Of a DNA stretch of 64,000 bases, positions 59,401 to 64,000 are shown one piece after another (the first letter of the stretch is position 1; each line of letters begins with the position of its first letter). Both the position numbers and the translations under genes were made by a program. The DNA comes from Oxyruncus cristatus. Taxonomy: Eukaryota; Chordata; Aves; Passeriformes; Cotingidae. The notes under the pieces were generated by a model, which was not told the origin of the DNA, did no database searches, and saw only the letters and a program-made list of their open reading frames with translations. The stretch spans positions 4,926 through 68,925 of the forward strand of contig VXAY01006700.1 in NCBI GenBank assembly GCA_013399855.1, given 5' to 3'.

Positions 59401-59978
59401 TCATGGAGCCCATAGGACTATTCAGTTAGGTGAAACCAGGAGGAAAGCTCAGGGTACCCATGAGCCAACACAAAAAACCCAAAGAGTACCTTGCTGAACA
59501 CCACAGTTCGGAGCAGATCTGAAATGAGGGCACTCTCACACACTGTCCACTGTCTCAATATCAAAGGGCAGCATAGACATAAGGCCTTCCACTGTCACTC
59601 AGAGCTCCCCTTTTTTACACACAATCACTAGTACTCTTAAAAGTCTTTCTTCAGCATAATTCTAGTTTGTTTTCTAGGATCACCTTGAGATGTGGAAACT
59701 GAAGAGGTTATGGTCTGCCTCACAGAAGTGCTGACTTAAGAGGTGAGGAATACTGGAAAAGCAGTAGAACAACAGCTCGATCTAGTCAGCAAGGAAAAAG
59801 CAGGAGGCAGTTCTCACTGCAGTCTAATGAATCACACTCCCCAGACTGTCATTAAGAACTGAAAGTCTTTAGATAACACTGTACTTACAGCAGTAGAGGG
59901 TTCAGTAACTGCATCTCCATCCTCCCCTGACAGCTCTTGTAAAACAGTACTTGCTAAACCTGACAAGCGGCTCAGCAT
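29276..59978 (-). CDS. GOLGB1: Golgin B1 (giantin), complete coding region
   Basis: Twenty coding exons: 59889-59978, 59130-59282, 58657-58809, 55295-55447, 54234-54356, 53680-53793, 51638-52049, 50916-51007, 50516-50612, 48016-48089, 40893-45919, 38141-40082, 36551-36729, 35228-35393, 34002-34133, 32402-32560, 32174-32271, 31400-31534, 29789-29894, 29276-29410. They sum to 9,540 nt (3,179 residues) with every phase matching; human giantin is about 3,260. It starts MLSRLSGLASTVLQELSG, continues as nearly unbroken coiled coil, and ends in a tail anchor (LPLLVAIYLLALHVLLFLCF, TGHL). Diagnostic stretches: MNQLAELNGSIGNY, KMRKFAKSKQQKILELEEEN, ELKHLHHDAGIMRNETETAE. Known: giantin is the largest golgin, a cis/medial Golgi rim tether that binds p115 and captures COPI vesicles. 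ATG 59976-59978 follows an acceptor at 59986-59987 with a 7-nt leader, so a 5' UTR exon lies upstream. Confidence 0.97.
29895..31399. other. GOLGB1 intron with a CR1 tail
   Basis: No exon or recognisable RNA gene between 29895 and 31399. The only identified content is the CR1 fragment at about 31090-31275. Confidence 0.5.
31090..31275 (+). mobile_element. CR1 LINE 3' fragment
   Basis: Plus orientation, antisense to GOLGB1. Reads GCAGGTTGTGAAGTCTTCCTCCTTGG-like upstream, then GGTTGGACCAGATGGTCTCT and CCTTCCAACCTCAACCTTTC, then TGTGATTCAGTGA, the standard CR1 terminus. Confidence 0.85.
32715..33042 (+). mobile_element. Solo LTR with 6-bp target duplication (ERVK-like)
   Basis: A 328-bp element with TG at 32715-32716 (TGGGAAATGG) and CA at 33041-33042 (CCGCCACACA), flanked by an exact 6-bp direct repeat AGAGTA at 32709-32714 and 33043-33048. 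It contains TATAAA at 32963-32968 and AATAAA at 32987-32992 followed by a short R/U5, the order seen in retroviral LTRs. A 6-bp duplication is typical of class II (ERVK/alpha-beta-like) elements. There is no internal region, so it is a solo LTR. It lies in a GOLGB1 intron, antisense to the gene. Confidence 0.8.
33424..33583. repeat. Polypyrimidine (CT) tract
   Basis: About 160 bases that are overwhelmingly C and T on the plus strand, with CTTCCTCTCC, TCCCCTCTCTCT and TCCTTTCTTTCTTTCC segments. It lies in a GOLGB1 intron and is purine-rich on the transcribed sense, so it cannot act as a splice acceptor tract for that gene. Confidence 0.8.
37625..38025 (+). mobile_element. CR1 LINE, internally deleted
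   Basis: The left part (37625-37880) matches the middle of CR1 ORF2: ATGGGATCTGATGGAGCATG, GAAGACTGGAAGAGAGCAAATG, then a GGGCAAAAAGGAGGA run. The right part (37885-38025) is the CR1 3' end (ATTCAAACTCCAACTGGACA ... CCTTTCAACCTCAACTATTC). The stretch between these two parts of a full CR1 is missing. The reading frame is broken. It ends about 115 bases from the donor of the 1,942-nt GOLGB1 exon. Confidence 0.78.
38141..40082 (-). CDS. GOLGB1: GOLGB1 second large exon (1,942 nt)
   Basis: Codes 647 residues from LECSKKDLESD to SLQNDRDRV, with four of the five SMSSLQ-type motifs. It contains ELKHLHHDAGIMRNETETAE, a non-heptad interruption with paired His and a nearly invariant sequence. The donor is GTAGTAAGT. 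Confidence 0.96.
40083..40892. other. Short intron between the two giant GOLGB1 exons
   Basis: An AT-rich intron of 810 bases with no recognised element. Phase 2 junction (AG|G coding Arg). Confidence 0.6.
40893..45919 (-). CDS. GOLGB1: GOLGB1 giant central exon (5,027 nt)
   Basis: Codes about 1,675 residues of coiled coil without interruption, starting ARTDSFPNGSK after a TTTTCTTTCAG acceptor and ending HISR at a GTAAAG donor (phase 2). It includes KELSVLLLELKEAQEEINFL near its start, three KLQ-A-AL-x-x-RK motifs, YENVSNEAERIQ, and the first SMSSLQDDRDR motif near its end. Frame continues upstream of 45919 into intron up to 46039 with no homology. Confidence 0.97.
46035..46115 (+). mobile_element. 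CR1 LINE 3' end
   Basis: A short terminal fragment: GGGATGGACTAGATGATGTC, CAGAGGTCTCTTCCAACCCC, then AACTATTCTGTGATTCTGTGA. Plus orientation, 115 bases upstream of the giant GOLGB1 exon acceptor in transcript sense. Confidence 0.88.
46116..48015. other. GOLGB1 intron, nothing recognised
   Basis: About 1.9 kb between exon 48016-48089 and the CR1 tail. It has A-rich runs (for example 46690-46760 and 47210-47290). No coding or RNA feature could be supported. Confidence 0.5.
49120..49985 (+). mobile_element. CR1 LINE, ORF2 C-terminal part plus 3' end
   Basis: The longest CR1 copy here. Recognisable in order: the region around GACACAGACAGGGGGTGGAG; AACAAGGCCAAGTGCAAGG; GAATGGATTGAGAGCAG; GCAGCCCAGAAAGCCAACCA; GTCGAGGGAGACAATTCT; coding remnants ALVRPHPECCTQFWAP and TKMIRGLEHISHEERLRELG; then GGTGGACTAGATAATC and CCTTCCAACCCAAACCATTC. 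It is frameshifted and stop-containing. Plus orientation, in the GOLGB1 intron between exons 50516-50612 and 48016-48089. Confidence 0.9.
52050..53679. other. GOLGB1 intron, nothing recognised
   Basis: 1.6 kb between exons 53680-53793 and 51638-52049. An open frame at 53195-53533 has no family resemblance and no exon-like boundaries of matching phase. It may be an old unidentified repeat. Confidence 0.45.
55013..55154 (-). other. Cryptic exon candidate in GOLGB1 intron
   Basis: Bounded by a good acceptor (GTTCCTCCTCAG) and a donor (AAAAG|GTACTC), 142 nt, Pro-rich in one frame (VPLVPPLNIPQDFPNPQ). Both neighbouring GOLGB1 exons join in phase 0. In that phase the third codon of this segment is TAG, and 142 is not a multiple of three. 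It is therefore not part of the coding model; it could be a poison exon or chance. Confidence 0.2.
55448..58656. other. Longest GOLGB1 intron (3.2 kb)
   Basis: AT-rich, with short runs such as CAGACAGACAGACA at 56333-56346. No exon-like segment of phase 0 with coiled-coil content and no recognisable transposon end were found. Confidence 0.5.
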
Positions 59979-60784
59979 CTTCAGCCTAAAACAAAACCAA
60001 GAGTCAGAATACAGTTACACGTAGTCAAAATCGCTAAAAAGAGAAAGTTCCCTCCATGCTGGTCTCTAATGTTACAGTAGTGACCAGGCTTGCAGGGAAT
60101 ATGTCTCCATTGCCAAGAGAGAAAAGCCAAAGTGAAACCTAAGGAATAAAGAAATGATCCCATTAACAAAAGCAGCCAGACTCTCTGAACATAAAAGGAG
60201 AGGATGTGCTGGTGTCAAGATACATAAGGATTTCTTCACCACTTTACATGTATGATTGACAAACACATTTTTATACCAGATGTCAAGTCATCCTCACAGC
60301 CTGGTTTACTCAAAAGAAGGGTGATTCTTAAATGAAGTCACTTTTTACAGGCCAAACATGGTCTGTAAATACACAGAATCAGCTTTCTGCTACTAAGTAG
60401 TGGGAATGATGAACTCAGCTCTGATGTTTGCTAAGCAGATGCAAGTGTGTTGCATTAGAGAGATGATGAGACCTCTGCACATCACACACAGGACAGGACA
60501 GGACCTTGACACAGGGAAACAGTCTAGAGAGAGCATACATTCCCTGGCTGCTGCTCAGCATACCTTCTTTCCTTTCTTTGAAATTCAGGAGCCAAACTGA
60601 TCCAGCAAGTGGAAGTGAAGATTGAAAAAACAGGCAGCAATACCGGCCAGTAACATGTAACTTGTCATTTTGGGGAGAGCAACAGATTAAATTTTCCATT
60701 ATTAACCAAGACAGTGAGTTGCAAACCACCTCAACAAATTCACCAAATTCTAAGGAGCAGCTGATAAGCCAAAGCACAGATCGG

Positions 60785-61400
60785 CCAATCAGAAGGATCT
60801 TGACAGGCTGGAGAAACAGAGGGATAGAAGTAAGTGAAGTTCAGAAAAGGCAAATACAGAGCCCTACACTTGGGATGGGAGAAGCATGTCAGTGGTACAG
60901 GTTGTGGAGCAGCTGGCTGCCCAACTGTGTTGCAGAAGACAAGCTTGAGACGCTGGTGGCCAAGGTGGGCACGAGCCAGCAGCACACTTACAGCAAAGCT
61001 CAGCTGTGCCCTGAGCTGCAGTGGTAGGACTGCAGGCAGCAGGTTCAGGAAAGCAAACTACTCCTTTCTATTCAGCACCTGTAAGTACAGGGCCCACTTT
61101 CAAGCTCCCTGATACACAAAAATGACAGGGGTAAACTGAATCAAGGACAGCAGAAAGCCCCAAGGATGACTTGGAGTTGGGTTACCAGGCATAGGAAGAG
61201 TCTCAGAATGCTGGGCTTGTTAAGCCCTGAGAATGGCAGATGAGGAGTGGATACAGCTACTCCCTCCTCACAGCCACCTCTGAGATACCTAAAGAGAGCA
61301 CCATACACTTCTTACAAGGGCCACAGCAGATGGACATGAGGCAGAGGGCACAAGTTGCAGTATAAGCAATTTCAATCAGGAAAAAAAACCAGACAGGGAA
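60785..61400 (+). mobile_element. CR1 LINE, ORF2 remnant
   Basis: Strongly decayed. Recognisable words are GATCTTGACAGGCTGGAGAAAC, GAAGTTCAGAAAAGGCAAATAC and CCTACACTTGGGA, which match the CR1 ORF2 block LDRLEKW...KFSKGKCKVLHLG. Further right, GATGGACATGAGGCAGAGGG and CACAAGTTGCAGTATAAGC match the last part of ORF2. There are many indels and no clear 3' tail. Confidence 0.65.
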
Positions 61401-63439
61401 GATGTTAAAAATACTGGATTACGCTCATAGTAACCCAGTCTGACCGACCTTAGACATGCCAAGAGCAAAGGATTTGACCAACTGAACTCTCAAAGTTCCT
61501 TAAGAATCATAGTATCATCATTCTAGTGTTCTATGAAGAAAGGTCACATATGACACTTCACATCTCTTAACAGAAAGACTACAGATTCCGTTCATGCCTG
61601 TAAACGGCAAAATCTTTTGTACAAATACAGAAGCTCCATTAGTGCAAGCTGAAGCCAGGCAAGCTCACATTAGCCATAAGATCAAGTTCACATTACTACT
61701 GTTACCTCCATCAAATGGAATCTTTTAATATGACAAGATGTCTGTGCTTTGCTACAAGAAGGCTTCCAAAGCTGGCTACACTGATCCACACATTCCTGAC
61801 CCCCTTTGTCTTAGTAAGCAAATCTTTACTCTTACATTGCAACTTAAAAGTGGGAAACATGGACAATGGAGAGGAGCAGAGCACTACTTTCCTGTAGCAG
61901 TCGTATCTTCTAACCACCTGATTTTGCAGAAGTAGAAAATACCACAATGCATATAAGAGCATCAATAGCACAAAAGGCCATGTGAACACCAACCTGCTTT
62001 AGGCTCTCAGGAGCTCACAGGTCTGCTGACTCAGTAGTAAGGAGGTATCCAAAGCAGAGCAGTCACACACAGGTTGTTCATGCCATTCTTTATCTCTTCG
62101 ATATTGACAATTTGCATGAACTAAGACTCTTGATGGAGAAAGAGGAGAAAAAGAAAAAAAAAAAAGGGAAGTAAATAATCCAATAGTAAAGAAATAAGCC
62201 CATCCTTCACCCTACACAGTATACTCCGGGATTGTTTAAATCGGTCACTTGCAATAGGCACAAAAAAGTGAAAAGTCTGCTCTGTTTTGGAACCTGGATT
62301 TCTCCTGTTCTTGCAGAGACATGCCCTGGTTTCTCACACTAAATAGCATGAGCTGTGTTTCTTTAGCTGATGGAATGAAATGCTCGAGCAGTAGTTAATG
62401 AAGCAAAAAGATGTGCAGCAAGAAGCCAGGCTCAGACAGACTCCTGCAAAGAGCTCTAGGGGATGCAACTCCTCCAGAACCACAGCCAGAACACCAGGAT
62501 TGTCCATGTTTTGCACCAACACAACAGCCAGTGAACCAAGTACTGGTGCTTTGCTCACTTCTCAGTCGGCTGTGGGTGAGACTGAGGCATGGAATTCTAG
62601 AATAATACAGCTTTACAGTTCCTGCCAGGGAGATTTCTTCTGTCAACATCAACTGCTCACCAACCTAGTAATACCAGAGACTCATTTAGAGACCTGGAAT
62701 GTCTGGTTCATTATAAGAATAATAAAGTATTTACAGTTTTGTAAACCACCACTCCCACAATGCCCCAATGAGGAACTGAACCTGCTGTCTTGGCAGTGGT
62801 GCATTTTAGAAAACAACCATCCAAATGCAAAAATGCCTCTTTCTGACTATCACTGACATCTGAATAGGATGGATTTGATCTTTCAACTGAGCATTAGGAC
62901 ACAGCTTCTTAAAGTTACAAATTAACAATATGCAGTCGGGTCTGAGAGAACCAATAGATGAATGATTAGAAGTGGTATCAGAAATATGGAAAAAGAAAAA
63001 CAGAATCTAGGCATCTGCAAACATCCACTGTAACCAGGAATAGGGATGGGACTCCACATCTGTGCACATGCTGCAGGCATTGCAACTTCAAGCATGCGTA
63101 CCTGGATTATGTTGAGAAAATACTCCTTGGCTTTTGTCCAGGTTGGCTGCATTAACCTGATACTGCACTTAAGCTAATAAGCCTTCCTGGGTTTGGCTCA
63201 TAGTTTTCCTCCTCAAAATGCAAACAGAGGAACTGAGGCCTGCCTGCAGCTATTTGCACAGACCTGGACTTAATTAACCTGAACTCAAGTCTTAGAGATT
63301 CACGTCTTTTGAACTCACTTTTAAGTTATATTCGCAGCTCAGCTGAATATGACAAGGAATGTGAATGGTAAACAAAAATAGATTCTACAATTCTGTGAAC
63401 AGCAACACGTTTGCTGTTTATAGCAAACAGGGAAAACAT

Positions 63440-63725
63440 TGGCATACATGGGCCACTGCTCTGGATCTCTCGGAAACGTCCCTGGAAAGCAACTCTGCAG
63501 AGAAGGGCAACTGACCCTAAGCCATCACTGCACCCTCATGGCAAAGGCCAGCAGCATCCTGGGCTGCACATCAGGAGGAACGTGATCCTTCCTCTCTACT
63601 GAGCACTGGTGCGGCCATGTCTGGAGTAATGCGTCCAGTCCTGGGCTCCCCAGAAGAAAAGAGGGGGGAACCTGTTGAAGTAAATTCAGTGAAGGACAAC
63701 AAATAAAAGGCTCATGGAGAATCTT
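63440..63725 (+). mobile_element. CR1 LINE, ORF2 fragment
   Basis: Recognisable CR1 ORF2 words: AAGGCCAGCAGCATCCTGGG, CTCTACTGAGCACTGGTGCG, GTCCTGGGCTCCCCAG. Plus orientation, truncated on the right by an oppositely oriented CR1. Confidence 0.75.
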
Positions 63726-63727
63726 AT

Positions 63728-64000
63728 CACAGAACCCCAGAATGGGTGAAGTTAGGTCATCTGGTCCAAGGTTCCTGCTCAAAGGGGCTGCCCAGAGCCA
63801 GCTGCCCAGGCAGCTTCTGGATATCTCCAAGGACAGAGGCTCCACAACCTGCCTGGACAACTTTTGCCAGTGCTCAGTGACCCACACAGTGAAAAAGCAT
63901 CTCCTGATGATTGGGGGAGCTTCTGGTGTCTCAGCTCATTCTCATGGCCTCTCATCCTGACACCACACACCACTGTAAAGAGCTTGGCTCAGCCTTCTTC
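63728..64000 (-). mobile_element. CR1 LINE 3' part, minus orientation, runs off window
   Basis: Starts TCACAGAACCCCAGAATGGG (the reversed CR1 tail) and continues with CAGCTTCTGGATATCTCCAA, GGCTCCACAACCTGCCTGGA, CCAGTGCTCAGTGACCCACA, which are the reverse complement of the ORF2 end. It reaches the window edge. Confidence 0.82.

Larger units (their letters stand above)
59986..64000. other. Region upstream of GOLGB1 coding start
   Basis: AT-rich and CpG-poor, without a recognisable gene. It holds CR1 fragments at 60785-61400, 63440-63725 and 63728-64000. The acceptor at 59986-59987 shows that a GOLGB1 5' UTR exon lies to the right, probably beyond the window because no CpG island or clear promoter is present. 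Confidence 0.5.

Overview
The window is bird nuclear DNA. It carries vertebrate multi-exon genes with consensus splice sites, numerous CR1 LINE fragments with the avian-type 3' end, and two retroviral solo LTRs. CR1 dominance, short introns and a GC-rich left half giving way to an AT-rich right half all fit an avian genome. I cannot name the species. No operons, CRISPR arrays, tRNAs or rRNAs were seen.

Layout, left to right. (1) Positions 1-1158, + strand: the last four coding exons of NME6, a nucleoside diphosphate kinase; its first exons lie outside the window. (2) 1159-8265: about 7 kb with no recognisable gene, only short tandem repeats. (3) 8303-9250, + strand: one intact olfactory receptor in a single coding exon. 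(4) 11295-25970, - strand: HCLS1 (HS1), the haematopoietic cortactin relative. Thirteen coding exons join in frame to 480 residues: DDW motif, 4.5 cortactin repeats, a tyrosine-rich acidic region and a C-terminal SH3 domain. (5) 26150-27560: CR1 remnants between genes. (6) 27797-59985, - strand: GOLGB1 (giantin). Twenty coding exons join in frame to 3,179 residues of coiled coil ending in a C-terminal membrane anchor. (7) 59986-64000: upstream of GOLGB1, with more CR1 fragments; no promoter or CpG island is visible, so the first non-coding exon probably lies beyond the window.

The genes do not form a pathway. HCLS1 acts on Arp2/3 actin networks in blood cells, GOLGB1 tethers vesicles at the Golgi, NME6 is a mitochondrial-type NDP kinase, and the receptor is a sensory GPCR. 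HCLS1 next to GOLGB1 on the same strand matches human 3q13.33. NME6 and an olfactory receptor on the other side do not match the human order.

Most interesting points: an additional in-frame 111-nt cortactin-repeat exon in HCLS1 (4.5 repeats against 3.5 in human); a GC-AG intron in the same gene; two solo LTRs with exact 5-bp and 6-bp target-site duplications; a 40-bp minisatellite; an ORF1-type CR1 remnant; and a repeated SMSSLQ-x-x-RD motif in giantin. I found no convincing undescribed system.
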